Assembly (NCBI RefSeq): GCF_001730365.1
Contig: NZ_MIKB01000014.1
Coordinates: forward strand, 248,001 to 312,000
Source: Enterococcus quebecensis
Lineage (GTDB): Bacteria > Bacillota > Bacilli > Lactobacillales > Enterococcaceae
Direction of reading: 5' to 3'
Length of the DNA: 64,000 nt
The notes under the pieces were generated by a model. That model saw only the letters and a list, made by a program, of their open reading frames with translations. It was not told the DNA's origin and did no database searches. Both the position numbers and the translations under genes were made by a program. How positions within the stretch are numbered: position 1 is the stretch's first letter; each line of letters starts with the position of its first letter. Positions 27,963 to 41,482 of the stretch are shown piece after piece.

Positions 27963-28334
27963 ATGCATTTATTAGATTATTTAAAAATAGAAACAACCGA
28001 ACTATCCAAAGAAAAAGTCATTTTATCAATGAAAATAGAAGATTTCCACAAACAACCTTATGGGATTTTACATGGTGGAATCAATGGTGTATTGATCGAA
28101 ACTGCTTGCAGTCTTGGCGCTAATGAACAGCTTGATTCACATTCTTATGCAGTTGGTGTCGATCTTCAGATTAATCACTTAAAAAGTGTCGCTAAAGGAA
28201 CAATAACAGTGATTGCCACAGCTGATCGTGTAGGCCAAGTGATTCAAGTTTGGGAAGGAAAAGTCTTTAACGATGTCGGTGAATTGACTTGTGTTGGACG
28301 TTGTACGTTGATGAGTCGAAAACATGAATCATAA
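27963..28334 (+). CDS. menI: Hotdog thioesterase, probable DHNA-CoA hydrolase
   Basis: 123-residue PaaI-type hotdog protein. The motif GILHGGINGVLIETACSLGA (loop HGG then catalytic acidic residue in the helix) matches thioesterases that hydrolyse 1,4-dihydroxy-2-naphthoyl-CoA. The men operon lacks any other thioesterase and ends 1 kb away, which supports this role. The start is the ATG at 27963, because AAAGGA abuts the upstream TTG. The enzyme class is firm; the substrate is inferred from context. Confidence 0.75.
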   Translation: MHLLDYLKIETTELSKEKVILSMKIEDFHKQPYGILHGGINGVLIETACSLGANEQLDSHSYAVGVDLQINHLKSVAKGTITVIATADRVGQVIQVWEGKVFNDVGELTCVGRCTLMSRKHES

Positions 28335-28380
28335 AAAATGAGGATGAAACAAAAGTGTTTTTCACTTTTATTTCATCCTC
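28334..28380 (-). terminator. Terminator of the CotH operon
   Basis: GAGGATGAAA...TTTCATCCTC with inner AAAAGTG/CACTTTT arms makes a long stem; on the minus strand a TTTTTT run follows. It overlaps the menI stop region and may also stop that transcript. Confidence 0.75.
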
Positions 28381-28410
28381 TAAATTTCATCAATTACACG
28401 AAAATTTATG

Positions 28411-31400
28411 CTATTTTACAGATCGGCTGATTGGTCCCCAGTTATTCGCTTGGAAAGCTCTAACTGTAACTGTTGATTGTGAGTTAAGCGCCGTATTAGA
28501 TTCAAATTTTACTGCACTCTCAGAAATACTTCCATTTGGTCCCATTGGGTCTGTTCCATCTAATGTGTAATAAACCTCAGTTTCAACATTTGGATTCGTA
28601 AAAACTAGCTGTTCATTTTTATTAGAAATCTCAACAGGATCTAGTGTGTGTGCCATATTATATTTCTGCCACATTTGAAGAGAAAATTTCACACGATCTT
28701 CTACTTGAGGAATAACCTTTTCTTGTTGTTTCAACCAGTCAGTATATATGGTTTTTCTTGTTGCCATAAAGGCTGCATCTAATTTATAAGGAAGTTCAAG
28801 TTCCTTCGTATTATCCAAAATTACACGTTGTACATTATCTACAGAAAGTGGAGCGCCTTTTGCTCCTTTAAAATCCCCTTTAGCTGGACCAATTTGTTTT
28901 AGTACCTGATCCTTAACGAATGTTTTGAATTCTAGATTTCCTAAACTAGGATTCGTACTATCGCCAGAAAAGGCACCAAACATGCCCCCTGCACCTCTTC
29001 GTGAAAGAACATCACTATTCCATTTGTAACGGTAAGTACCACCACCACCTGCTAACGCAGCTTGACGTGTTCCAGTTAAATTGTTGTTATGAAAAGCACC
29101 GTCTGTATCATTCACATTAAATGTCATCTTCACTGAATTAGGATCACCTTGTACTGTTGCATTGGCAATGACAGCATCGATTTCTCTCTCAGTGTCAACA
29201 AACATAAATAGAATTTGTGTTTTAATAAAATCATCCATATCAATATACTGTTTAGCTTCTTGGAAATCTTTTATTTTGATGATAGAAGCTACACTCGACT
29301 TGATTGCTGCATCATCACTTTCAATGGTACCAGAAGGAAAACTACCATCTTGGAATCTAATTTTGGTATAATCCGTATCATTTCCACCAAAATACTCTTC
29401 AAACATCTTCTCCCCAAAATCTTCTTTTAAGGTTTTTAGTCCCATATATTTTCCATTATAATAATAATGAACATATCGCGAATCAAGCGCTATTTTTTTC
29501 ATATCTTTAGCCAATGTATTGGTCACTTTCTCATCATAGCGATTGTAGCCTAACCCATAAATATCATTTTGTGGACCATCTTGCCCCTCTTTTAATTTCA
29601 GTCTTGCAAATTTCTTTACCACTGGAAATGCATCATTAGGGTAGGTTTCAAAAAATGAGTATTTAGCTTTTTTGGTATTCGCATTACGATTAAATTTGAC
29701 TGTCACACCTGAATTCTCTTGATTGGCACTAAACTGTCCGTATTTTTTACTTGAAGCTGTACTAACATAATTCTTATTGCCACTTTTTATATGTGCATCA
29801 ATATATTCAAATGTACCAATCGCATCATTATTTTTATCTAGATTTTTTAAATCACTTGTAACGGAAACGATCGGAAATTGTTTCAATGAAGACGCATATT
29901 CTTCTTCATTGACGATTTGTTTATGGCGCCATTTAATGCCTTCTATTTTTTCATTTTTATAATTATCTTGTAAAACAAATGTGTGACTGCTTATTTCCGT
30001 CATTCTATCATTATCAAATGCAACTGCTTTAACCACACACGTTTGTTTAATATCAATTGGACCTGTATAAGTCACGCCATTTGTTTTTGTTGGATCACTA
30101 CCATCTAGCGTATAGGCAATCGTTAATCCAGCATCCGCTGTTAATGAAAGATTGAACCCAGTTTCATAAATCCCCCGTTCATGATCGAATGATAAGGTTG
30201 CATTAGCTTTTGCTTCATTGTTGGAATAATTAAATGTTGGCGTATTTAAAAGAGTTGTATTTGAGCTGCCATCTGGTTTTCGTCCATAGGTTTGATTGTA
30301 TTTTTGCTTTTTAAATTCAAGCATATCTATGATTCGATCTTTCCCTTGACTTTTTTCTAAAAGTTTCACATCTCCCTGTGAACTTAATTCAAAAGCAAGG
30401 TGATCAGTACCTCGATCTGATTTTCCATCCAAATAAAGAGTACGATACTCTTTAGCTGGGATAATGATGTTTGTTAGCTCAGCTTGTTTCTTTTTGTTTG
30501 TTACATAAACATCCTTGTCTAATAAAACCGCTTGTTCATTGTCATTATAGAGTTCGATCCACGTATCTTTTGACTCTTTTGTCCCTTCCGAAGAAACCTC
30601 ATTGATAAATACACGCTCGATCGCTTTAGGATCAGTGATTACATCATTAAAAGTCGGTGGCGTAGTATTATATTTATAACGAATGACCAATTTTGGGGCA
30701 GTTTCTTTACCAGAAGAATAGACACTACCAATAAAGTTATTCCCATCTATTTTAAATGCTAGTGCATTTCCAGATGTCCAGCCATTTAATCGTTGTTCAT
30801 TGATTAAATCACTGACATTCGCTGTCCGAACGACCTCTTTACGATTGGTAAATGCTTTTTGTTCATAACGAACGGCTAACTGACCATATTGCCGATTACT
30901 AATATTTTTGACTGTACTTTGATACTCTTGAGTTTCCCCCATCTCTGTACGAATTTCCATAGTAGAAACGGCATTATTTGTTGTTGTAGAAGCAGTTACA
31001 AACTCAAGATAAGCCTCCTCTATCTCTGCCTCTTTCGGGAGTTGAACATTATTAAATCGCACCCCTGTGATTTGCTTATTACCTGGTGTTAATGAATTGG
31101 CAAAATAACCACCAATTTCTAAATTACTACTTTGAGTCACATATTGTCTTGTCCCATATTCCTCTGCAATATTTTTTGGTGTGTCAATAACATTCACTGT
31201 TTCACCAAAAGCAGATTCATATTCAATAACAAGTTTCGGCGCTAATTGAGCATTAGATTCAAAAGAGCGTGCGATAAATGACCCTTGATTATCCCCAACT
31301 ATTTTAAATACACTATTATTAAGTGAAGAATTGCTTGCTCTCATCTCATTTACAACAGGTAGAAGGCTTGCTGTTGTAACGTTCTGATTAACAACTACAT

Positions 31401-31920
31401 TTGCCGGTGTACTCATTTCTATAAATTGTTGGCTCATCGTTCTGTTTGTAAACGAACTTACTTGGGCACCAAACTCAAGACCTTCCCCAAGTTCTCCAAA
31501 AATCTTTAAATTTGTCGGTTTGTTAGACGCATTTCTAGCTGAAAAAACTAAGTATGCCTCTTTTATTACAGCATCTTCTGGAATTGATACATCCTTAAAG
31601 CGAAGATAGGTATCATATTGTGATGGTCCATGAAGATCCAATCCGGTACTTATTGAGTTAACTGCACTTCCACTAACTTTGGCATCATCTTTACCTATAG
31701 CGATAGAGATTTCCTTTTTTATCGTAAACAGATTATTTTCAAGAGAAAATGAACTTTGGACAGCATTAAAATTGTTTAAATCACTCTCTTGCTCGCTCAC
31801 GATTTCTTCCTCTGACGGATCTTGTTGATCTTCAGCAAACGAATAAACTGGCAACATCAACAAACAAGCAACCAGTAGATAAAATTTAACCATTATTGAT
31901 AACACATTTCCTTTTTTCAT
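28411..31920 (-). CDS. Secreted CotH-kinase-like protein with lamin-tail and jelly-roll domains
   Basis: 1169-residue exported protein. In order: a signal peptide (cleavage after about residue 29), two beta-rich jelly-roll-like repeats (about 60-235 and 240-410), a lamin-tail-like domain (FINEVSSEG...WIELYND, about 425-560), a chitobiase C-terminal-like domain (YTLDGSDPT), a CotH-type protein-kinase-like domain (about 690-1060; KKFARLKLKEG, LKTLKEDFG, MTFNVNDTDGAF), and a second YTLDGTDP domain at the end. Bacterial and host CotH proteins phosphorylate surface proteins. No sortase signal or membrane anchor is seen. It is the last gene of a three-gene unit with DUF4956 and VTC genes, a grouping I recognise from other bacteria. 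Confidence 0.8.
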   Translation of the reverse strand: MKKGNVLSIMVKFYLLVACLLMLPVYSFAEDQQDPSEEEIVSEQESDLNNFNAVQSSFSLENNLFTIKKEISIAIGKDDAKVSGSAVNSISTGLDLHGPSQYDTYLRFKDVSIPEDAVIKEAYLVFSARNASNKPTNLKIFGELGEGLEFGAQVSSFTNRTMSQQFIEMSTPANVVVNQNVTTASLLPVVNEMRASNSSLNNSVFKIVGDNQGSFIARSFESNAQLAPKLVIEYESAFGETVNVIDTPKNIAEEYGTRQYVTQSSNLEIGGYFANSLTPGNKQITGVRFNNVQLPKEAEIEEAYLEFVTASTTTNNAVSTMEIRTEMGETQEYQSTVKNISNRQYGQLAVRYEQKAFTNRKEVVRTANVSDLINEQRLNGWTSGNALAFKIDGNNFIGSVYSSGKETAPKLVIRYKYNTTPPTFNDVITDPKAIERVFINEVSSEGTKESKDTWIELYNDNEQAVLLDKDVYVTNKKKQAELTNIIIPAKEYRTLYLDGKSDRGTDHLAFELSSQGDVKLLEKSQGKDRIIDMLEFKKQKYNQTYGRKPDGSSNTTLLNTPTFNYSNNEAKANATLSFDHERGIYETGFNLSLTADAGLTIAYTLDGSDPTKTNGVTYTGPIDIKQTCVVKAVAFDNDRMTEISSHTFVLQDNYKNEKIEGIKWRHKQIVNEEEYASSLKQFPIVSVTSDLKNLDKNNDAIGTFEYIDAHIKSGNKNYVSTASSKKYGQFSANQENSGVTVKFNRNANTKKAKYSFFETYPNDAFPVVKKFARLKLKEGQDGPQNDIYGLGYNRYDEKVTNTLAKDMKKIALDSRYVHYYYNGKYMGLKTLKEDFGEKMFEEYFGGNDTDYTKIRFQDGSFPSGTIESDDAAIKSSVASIIKIKDFQEAKQYIDMDDFIKTQILFMFVDTEREIDAVIANATVQGDPNSVKMTFNVNDTDGAFHNNNLTGTRQAALAGGGGTYRYKWNSDVLSRRGAGGMFGAFSGDSTNPSLGNLEFKTFVKDQVLKQIGPAKGDFKGAKGAPLSVDNVQRVILDNTKELELPYKLDAAFMATRKTIYTDWLKQQEKVIPQVEDRVKFSLQMWQKYNMAHTLDPVEISNKNEQLVFTNPNVETEVYYTLDGTDPMGPNGSISESAVKFESNTALNSQSTVTVRAFQANNWGPISRSVK

Positions 31921-32006
31921 ATTGCACCCCTAATTCAAAATATATGAAACAATTATTTACATAAAAATAGTTATATCCTTAAACTTCTTATTGGCTCTTT
32001 TTTTGC

Positions 32007-32699
32007 TTATAACTCATCTTTATTCGTAGACACTTTTCCAGAAACAATAGTCAAATTGCCATTTCTCACTCGAAGAGCATCTAATAACTCTTTTTCATCT
32101 TTTTGGTCTTTTAACATCACTCGATAACGTAGTTCATATAAACTTCCCATGGTCGTTGTTTTTACGGAATCCAACGTTGCATGGTACGTGTATTTTTGGA
32201 ACAAATCATCAAATAGTCCTGGATAATCTAAATCTTCAGGGATCGTAATCTTTAACTCTCTTTCTGCTACTTTGGTCTTCTCTCCAAAGCTTGATGTATT
32301 CAAAAGTATTAAGAAACAGGCAATTACAAGAGAAAACAGCATAATATACATCACATATCCCATACCTGTTGCTAAACCAATACCCATTGACCAGAAAATA
32401 CTCGTAATTTCTCGAGCGCCCCCTGCAACAGAACGAAACCTTATCAAACTAAAGGCACCTAAAACGGCGACACCAGTACCTAGATTGCCATTCACTAATA
32501 TAATAACTAATTGAACTAACGTCGGCAGAGCTGCCAGTGTAATTACAAAATTTTTACTGTATACATTTCTATACATGTGAACAAAAGCAACCAGAACCCC
32601 TAAAATGATTGATGCACTTATACAAATTAAAAGTTTATCAAACGGTAAATCTACGGCTCCTTGCGTTCCTGAACCTTCCACCAATAAACTAGACAACAT
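32007..32699 (-). CDS. DUF4956 family membrane protein
   Basis: 230-residue protein with about four N-terminal membrane helices (ICISASIILGVLVAFVHMY, FVITLAALPTLVQLVIILV, and VMYIMLFSLVIACFLILL), the conserved NGNLGTGVAVLGAFSLIRFRS loop region between them, and a cytoplasmic C-terminal domain of about 90 residues. The start is the ATG at 32699 behind AAGGAGG, overlapping the end of the VTC gene by 11 bp. DUF4956 proteins are typically coupled to VTC-type polyphosphate polymerase domains; their function is not established. Confidence 0.85.
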   Translation of the reverse strand: MLSSLLVEGSGTQGAVDLPFDKLLICISASIILGVLVAFVHMYRNVYSKNFVITLAALPTLVQLVIILVNGNLGTGVAVLGAFSLIRFRSVAGGAREITSIFWSMGIGLATGMGYVMYIMLFSLVIACFLILLNTSSFGEKTKVAERELKITIPEDLDYPGLFDDLFQKYTYHATLDSVKTTTMGSLYELRYRVMLKDQKDEKELLDALRVRNGNLTIVSGKVSTNKDEL

Positions 32700-33417
32700 A
32701 ATTAAAATCCTCCTTACAATATAAATAACGCTGATAGGTTTGAGCATATTTTGAAAAAGATGTTGGATAAATATTTAATTCCGATAAAATACCAGAGAAC
32801 CAGATGGGATAAGAACCTAAAGCTTTTACTTCCATCAATACATCAATTTCAGGCGCCACGCGTGCTCCTTCATCAGTCAGATTTTCACTTAAACATTCTT
32901 TTTTATAACGAATATTGAAATCAAATGTGATTCGAAAATCTTCATCCTCATTATAGAATAGCGCTCGTCGATCATAGGCGATCATGACCTTTGATTCGAG
33001 TTCATTTTGAGATAGTACCCAATCTATTTCTTCTTTTACTTGTTGATCTTTTGTATCCATACATTCTACAGGCTTAGAATCATTGATATATTCTTTAGCC
33101 GCTGAATAAGTCAAAGCCATTCTTCTTTTATAAACAACACCTTGGACTTTCTTTTTTATTTCTAAAAAAACCGTTGAATCTTTTTTTGGAACACCATAAC
33201 TTCTGATTCGAAACTTCTCTTTGTACATGGGTTTACTCATCGAATGTCGAATCATCTTGTAGTTTTTAGTGTCAAAATATAAAGAAATAATTGTATGCAA
33301 TCCATAATCATCTTCTTGCATGTATGGTGCTAATTTCTCTCTTAATTTATGATAGGTTTCTTCAGAGAGTGCATACTTTTTTTCTTTTCTTTGAAAACTC
33401 TTTTTTAATTTAGCCAT
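32689..33417 (-). CDS. VTC-domain (polyphosphate polymerase-like) protein
   Basis: 242-residue protein with the triphosphate-tunnel fold of the VTC domain, which makes polyphosphate from ATP in yeast Vtc4. Tunnel residues are visible: QRKEKKYAL, SLYFDT, KFRIRSYG, FLEIKKKVQGVVYKRR, YDRRAL, RITFDFNIRY, LMEVKA and SKYAQTYQ. No membrane helices; the adjacent DUF4956 gene would supply those. First gene of VTC-DUF4956-CotH, with GGAGAAGAAGG upstream. Polyphosphate synthesis is inferred, not shown. Confidence 0.85.
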   Translation of the reverse strand: MAKLKKSFQRKEKKYALSEETYHKLREKLAPYMQEDDYGLHTIISLYFDTKNYKMIRHSMSKPMYKEKFRIRSYGVPKKDSTVFLEIKKKVQGVVYKRRMALTYSAAKEYINDSKPVECMDTKDQQVKEEIDWVLSQNELESKVMIAYDRRALFYNEDEDFRITFDFNIRYKKECLSENLTDEGARVAPEIDVLMEVKALGSYPIWFSGILSELNIYPTSFSKYAQTYQRYLYCKEDFNYVV

Positions 33418-34233
33418 TTACCTTCTTCTCCTAACGCCTTCATTGCACTAGCTTTTCAGTTGAGATTTATTAAATAATTCTTGACCAAATTGCTATTGAA
33501 CTATTTTTTATTCCTTTTTTGATACCACCTCTCTGGTTCTAAATCCTTTACAAAACCCCTCTCATCTCCATTATCAGATCTGTTCAAAGTCTATTTGAAA
33601 TAACTTGGCTAAACTGGATTTATCAAAAACTGAGTAAAGTGCGAGCAAAGGAACAAACTAGGTTTAAAGATATTTGATCCAGCAACAAACTTTTTGCTAG
33701 TCTTCTAACTTTAGAAATTGATATTTAGAGAAAAGTTTTGAACGTAGTAGACTTATTTGTTTTTTTTCAAAATGAACCTTAAAAAAAGATATTTAACTCG
33801 TGACTTGATCTTCTTACAACTAGCTCAATTCACATCTGAATTATTTAAAAATCCTACTTAATAATAAAATAATGACAATCTAAAAGCAACGTTTTATTTA
33901 ACAAATGTTAAATTTTAATTATATATAGGTATAAAAATAATAATTAACAAAAACATAATAACTACATGTATGAAAAATAAATAAAAAAATGTGAATAATG
34001 AGCTTATTAATCACTACTCTTTGCAAATATTCATTCATATATTGATCTTAGCTGGATTCATCTATATATTGATTTTCCATATAATAAATAACTATGTTTT
34101 GAATTTTGTTAAAAACATTCGTATTGCTCATCAATCAACATATAGATCAAATAATTTTGAAAATATATTAGTAAAAAAACAATAGAATAAAGATCGTTTA
34201 AAATGATCTTTAACGTTTATTAATGAGTAATAT
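33418..34233. other. 816-bp AT-rich region without a convincing gene
   Basis: Holds the promoter region of the VTC operon. A 64-codon frame at 33991-34185 with a hydrophobic centre has no ribosome site and is not called. A small hairpin AAAGATC-N9-GATCTTT lies at about 34189-34211. Base composition is notably AT-rich from 33840 onward, as in decayed DNA. Confidence 0.5.
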
Positions 34234-34503
34234 TTGGTTATTTGTTGTCTATTGAAAGATTTGTTCTTAGAATTAGCAGATTTTTCAATAAATAGATACG
34301 AGCTAAAAAAGCGACAAACACAAATGCCAATATTTAAAATCAAAGAATACATTCAATTGTATATCCAGAGGGAAGAAAAAACGGTTTTTACGCTGCAACA
34401 ATTAAAGCAACATCAAGAGTATATCCAAGAAACGATCCAAACCTACTTAAGTATTTCCAAAAAATCGAAACATATAAAAAAACAAACGAAGGTTAGTGAG
34501 TAA
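34234..34503 (+). CDS. Small hypothetical protein
   Basis: Up to 89 residues, Lys/Gln-rich and mostly helical (KIKEYIQLYIQREEKTVFTLQQLKQHQEYIQETIQTYL). The start is uncertain: TTG at 34234 or 34252, or ATG at 34324, none with a strong ribosome site. A good terminator directly follows, which favours a real transcript. It could also be the tail of a truncated regulator. Not recognised. Confidence 0.4.
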   Translation: MVICCLLKDLFLELADFSINRYELKKRQTQMPIFKIKEYIQLYIQREEKTVFTLQQLKQHQEYIQETIQTYLSISKKSKHIKKQTKVSE

Positions 34504-34530
34504 ACCCTTCGTTTGCTTTATTTTTTTTAG
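34481..34530. terminator. Bidirectional terminator
   Basis: CAAACGAAGG and its complement form a 10-bp stem around a 13-nt loop, with A-runs before and T-runs after, between two convergent small genes. Confidence 0.85.
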
Positions 34531-34542
34531 GTAGAGCATTAT

Positions 34543-34974
34543 TTATATAATTTCTCCTGTTATGATTTTTAATTTCATGAGCAAGGAAGAAATAAGTTCT
34601 AATTCCTTTTGATCCACGGTTGAATATTTCTGGTTAATGATTAACTCTCTTTCATTTTTGACAAGTGAACGCATGATACTTAATTCTTCTAATGTTAAAT
34701 TTGATAAATAGCCATGATTTGGTTCAGAATAAGCTGTTGCTTTTATCTCAAATGTTTCTGAATCTCGTTCTAAACTTGTTCTAACTTGAAAGCCATTTGA
34801 AAAAGTAATTAACTCAACATAAAAATACTCTGAAAAAGTAATCGGTTTACGTTCAAAAACAGTCGTCTTTTCCCCGAATATCTCTAAGATATTTTCGATG
34901 AAATTTGATAGTGCTGTGCCAATATTTAATTGTTTCGAAAAACTTTTAGATAGTAATAATTTTTCTTGTATCAT
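34543..34974 (-). CDS. Hypothetical protein
   Basis: 143 residues from the ATG at 34974 (AGAGGTAAC upstream). Predicted soluble mixed alpha/beta protein with no signal peptide or membrane helix. The sequence (KPITFSEYFYVELITFSNGFQVRTSLERDSETFEI) resembles no family I can name. It sits alone between gyrA and a terminator. Confidence 0.6.
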   Translation of the reverse strand: MIQEKLLLSKSFSKQLNIGTALSNFIENILEIFGEKTTVFERKPITFSEYFYVELITFSNGFQVRTSLERDSETFEIKATAYSEPNHGYLSNLTLEELSIMRSLVKNERELIINQKYSTVDQKELELISSLLMKLKIITGEII

Positions 34975-35102
34975 ATCGTTACCTCTCACTTCTTATTACT
35001 ATCTATTATAAACATACTTTTTTTCAAAACAAATATTATGATAATTAATTTTTTTTATATTTACTGTAACTATCCAATTCATACTGATTTTGTTTAAGCT
35101 GA

Positions 35103-35142
35103 GAAAAAAAGACCCTCTCAATTACTGCTGAGAGGGTCTTTC
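35103..35142 (-). terminator. Terminator of the gyrB-gyrA operon
   Basis: AAAGACCCTCTCA and its complement form a 13-bp stem; on the minus strand TTTTTTT follows. Confidence 0.92.
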
Positions 35143-35147
35143 TTCTT

Positions 35148-37667
35148 TTATTCTTCAGTCGTTGTATCTGCATCAGGTGTTTCAGTTTCAGTAACTGTTG
35201 CTTCCACACCTTCAACTTCTTCGACTACTACTTCTGGTTCCGGCTCAACAACTGCCATCGTTACAACTTTTGCATCTTCTTCCATTCTCATTAAACGAAC
35301 ACCCAATGTGGCACGCCCTGTTTGAGAAACTGAATCTACGTTGAAACGAATAATAACACCTTTATTGGTGATCACTAGAATATCTTCATCACCACGAACG
35401 GTTGTAAGTCCTGCTAATGGACCATTCTTCTCTGTAATGTTGGCTGTTTTGATTCCTTTACCGCCACGGCCCTTCACAGGGTACTCAGAGGCTTTTGTAC
35501 GCTTACCGTATCCATTTTCCGTCAACACTAGAACTTCCGTGTCAGCGTCCAATAAAGAGGCTCCTACGACATAATCATCTTCTCTTAGACGAATACCACG
35601 CACACCGGATGCTGTACGTCCCATGTCACGGACTGCTGTTTCAGCAAATGTCACAGAGTAACCGTTGTGTGTCCCGATGATCATGTTCTGTTCGCCATTT
35701 GTTAAGATAACATTGACTAATTCGTCCTCTTCTTTCAGACCGATTGCAATCAAACCATTGCTTCTAATATTAGAGAATGCTTTGACGGCTGTACGTTTCA
35801 CTGTACCTTTACGTGTTGTGAAGAATAGGTAGTGACCTTCTTCAGCTTGCCCTTCAACTGCGATAATTGCTTGGATTTTCTCACTTGAATCAATACCTAG
35901 CATATTGATTACTGGAATTCCTTTAGCCGTTCTGCCGTATTCTGGGATCTCATAGCCTTTAGCACGATACACTTTTCCGTTATTCGTAAAGAATAATAAC
36001 GTATCATGGGTTGAACAAGAGACAAGATTTTTCACGAAGTCATCATCATGAACACCCATACCTTGAACACCACGTCCACCACGGCGTTGCGCTCTAAATT
36101 CGCTATTGGCTACACGTTTGATATAGCCATTATTCGTTAATGTAATAACTACTTCCGCTTCTTCGATCAAGTCTTCGTCTTCCAGACTTAGTACTTCACC
36201 TACTAATAATTCTGTGCGTCGGGCGTCACCATATTTATCACGGATATCACCTAATTCGGTTTTAATGATTTCAACTACACGTTCTGGACGAGCTAAAATA
36301 TCATTTAAATCAGAAATAAGTTTCAATAATTCTTGATATTCATTTTCTACTTTATCTCGTTGCAAGCCTGTTAAACTACGCAAACGCATATCTAAGATTG
36401 CTTGAGCTTGACGATCAGAAAATTCAAATCGTTCGATCAAAGAAGCTTTTGCTTCATCATCTGCTCTTGAATTTCGGATAATTGAGATAATCTCATCAAT
36501 ATGATCTAAAGCAATTCGTAACCCTTCTAAGATGTGGGCACGTGCTTCTGCTTTTTTCTTATCAAATTCTGTACGACGTGTAATAACTACTTTTTGGTGC
36601 TCTACGTAGTTTTCAAGAATTTGTTTCAAGCTTAAGATTTTTGGCACACCTTTTTCAATTGCCAACATATTGAAGCCAAAAGAAGTTTGTAATGCTGTCA
36701 TTTTATATAAATTATTTAAAATAACCGATGCACTAACATCGCGACGAACATCAATTACGATCCGCATTCCTTCACGAGAAGATTCATCACGTAAATCGGT
36801 GATTCCTTCGATTCGTTTTTCACGGTGCAATTCTGAAATTCGTTCAATTAATTTTGCTTTGTTAACCATATATGGTAATTCAGAAACTAAAATTCGTTCT
36901 TTCCCATTCGGCATTTCTGTAATATCTACTTTGGCACGAACAGTAATCGAACCACGACCAGTTTCATAAGCACGACGAATACCGGATTTACCCATAACTA
37001 AACCACCTGTAGGAAAGTCTGGTCCAGGTAACACTTCCATTAATTCATTCGTTGTAACTTCTGGATTTTCCATCAGTAAACCAACAGCTTCGATTACCTC
37101 GGTTAAGTTGTGAGGAGGGATATTTGTAGCCATCCCTACCGCAATCCCAGTTGTTCCGTTGACTAAAAGGTTAGGAAAACGTGCTGGCAATACATCAGGC
37201 TCTTGTTCAGAGTCATCATAGTTTCCATGGAAATCAACGGTATCTTTATTAATATCACGCAGCATCTCCAAAGCAATCTTACTCATTCTCGCTTCGGTAT
37301 AACGCATTGCAGCCGCTCCATCTCCATCGACAGAACCAAAGTTTCCGTGTCCATCAACTAGCATACTACGGTAACTAAATGGTTGCGCCATACGTACCAT
37401 TGCTTCATAAATGGATGAATCTCCATGGGGGTGGTACTTACCCATTACGTCCCCGACAACACGAGCCGATTTCTTATGAGGTTTATCTGGTGTTACACCT
37501 AACTCATTCATCCCATATAAAATACGGCGGTGAACAGGTTTTAACCCATCACGAACATCTGGCAGTGCGCGAGCTACAATAACACTCATCGCATAATCAA
37601 TGAAGGATTCTTTCATTTCACTGGTCAGATTGACGTCTTGAATGTTCTCTTTCATTTCTTCACTCAT
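35148..37667 (-). CDS. gyrA: DNA gyrase subunit A
   Basis: 839 residues. DNA-cleaving subunit with catalytic Tyr123 in [10 protein letters not shown]. The quinolone-resistance region reads [12 protein letters not shown] with Ser84 and Glu88, the sensitive-type residues. The C-terminal beta-pinwheel carries the GyrA box QRRGGRG. The tail of about 40 residues is very acidic and Glu/Val/Thr-rich. It follows gyrB by 19 bp with GGAGATAG upstream of the start. Confidence 0.98.
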   Translation of the reverse strand: MSEEMKENIQDVNLTSEMKESFIDYAMSVIVARALPDVRDGLKPVHRRILYGMNELGVTPDKPHKKSARVVGDVMGKYHPHGDSSIYEAMVRMAQPFSYRSMLVDGHGNFGSVDGDGAAAMRYTEARMSKIALEMLRDINKDTVDFHGNYDDSEQEPDVLPARFPNLLVNGTTGIAVGMATNIPPHNLTEVIEAVGLLMENPEVTTNELMEVLPGPDFPTGGLVMGKSGIRRAYETGRGSITVRAKVDITEMPNGKERILVSELPYMVNKAKLIERISELHREKRIEGITDLRDESSREGMRIVIDVRRDVSASVILNNLYKMTALQTSFGFNMLAIEKGVPKILSLKQILENYVEHQKVVITRRTEFDKKKAEARAHILEGLRIALDHIDEIISIIRNSRADDEAKASLIERFEFSDRQAQAILDMRLRSLTGLQRDKVENEYQELLKLISDLNDILARPERVVEIIKTELGDIRDKYGDARRTELLVGEVLSLEDEDLIEEAEVVITLTNNGYIKRVANSEFRAQRRGGRGVQGMGVHDDDFVKNLVSCSTHDTLLFFTNNGKVYRAKGYEIPEYGRTAKGIPVINMLGIDSSEKIQAIIAVEGQAEEGHYLFFTTRKGTVKRTAVKAFSNIRSNGLIAIGLKEEDELVNVILTNGEQNMIIGTHNGYSVTFAETAVRDMGRTASGVRGIRLREDDYVVGASLLDADTEVLVLTENGYGKRTKASEYPVKGRGGKGIKTANITEKNGPLAGLTTVRGDEDILVITNKGVIIRFNVDSVSQTGRATLGVRLMRMEEDAKVVTMAVVEPEPEVVVEEVEGVEATVTETETPDADTTTEE

Positions 37668-37686
37668 GAATCTATCTCCTTCTTAA

Positions 37687-40746
<3,060 letters not shown>

Positions 40747-40760
<14 letters not shown>

Positions 40761-40989
40761 CGATTGGCTCGCCTTTTTTCACCATAAAAAAAGTACCTTC
40801 TTCAGGTATCTCGATCATCATACCAGCATATAATTTTCTTCCGCGGCGATTTTCTAATTCACCATCAACGAAAACACTATTTTCAGCTAAATACCATTTG
40901 GCTTGACCGCCACTGCCAATAACATTGATTTCTTTTAAGACTTGACCTAATGTCATAAAATCAGTCTCTAAAACAATCGTCTTTTTCAA
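40747..40989 (-). CDS. yaaA: S4-domain RNA-binding protein YaaA
   Basis: 80-residue S4-like protein (TLGQVLKEINVIGSGGQAKWYL, VDGELENRRGRKLYAGM), in its standard place between dnaN and recF. The start is TTG at 40989 with AGGGA 7 bases upstream. Precise role unknown; its family is linked to ribosomes and recF expression. Confidence 0.92.
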
Positions 40990-41443
40990 AATGCATCCCT
41001 CTTTTTTATTTTCACTTTTACTCTAATATTATACTCTTTTTTATACCAGAAAACAAATTTATCCGTCTAATTTTGTTTCTAAGCAATTTTAAATGCAATC
41101 GACAAAAAATATTATAACGATAAAAAAAGGCTTAAAATGCATTTTAAGAAGAATTTTGCAAGTTTAGCCTTTAACTTTTTTTTCAATAGCTTTCAATAAA
41201 ATGATAATTAGTTCGTGTAGATTAAAAATTAATTTGAATCAATAGATTCAGCTTATACTTTTCAAAAGCCTGTATTGATAGCATTTGTCTTAGGGAAAAT
41301 AACTGACGGAGGTTATTTTTTTAGCCAATTATATAGCTAATAATAATTATTTTACGTCATTGAATGAGTTATTTTCCAATAAATGTATAAATAGGTTTCA
41401 GCCAATTATATAAAATTCATATCTCCAATTTTAAAAAAAACTA
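40990..41443. other. 454-bp yaaA-dnaN intergenic region
   Basis: No gene. It holds a direct repeat AGCCAATTATATA (41323-41335 and 41400-41412) and an inverted repeat GGAAAATAACT / AGTTATTTTCC (41294-41304 and 41367-41377). The promoter of the yaaA-recF-gyrB-gyrA unit should be here. Confidence 0.5.
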
Positions 41444-41482
41444 AAAAATCACCTATCCCAAAATGAGACAGGTGATTTTTTT
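41444..41482 (-). terminator. Terminator of dnaA-dnaN
   Basis: On the minus strand AAAAATCACCTGTC pairs with GATAGGTGATTTTT (near-perfect) and a T-run follows, immediately past the dnaN stop. Confidence 0.88.

Noticed and set aside
33991-34185. 64-codon plus-strand frame with a hydrophobic stretch
   Set aside because: No ribosome site or promoter, very AT-rich, no recognisable family; chance ORF is more likely.
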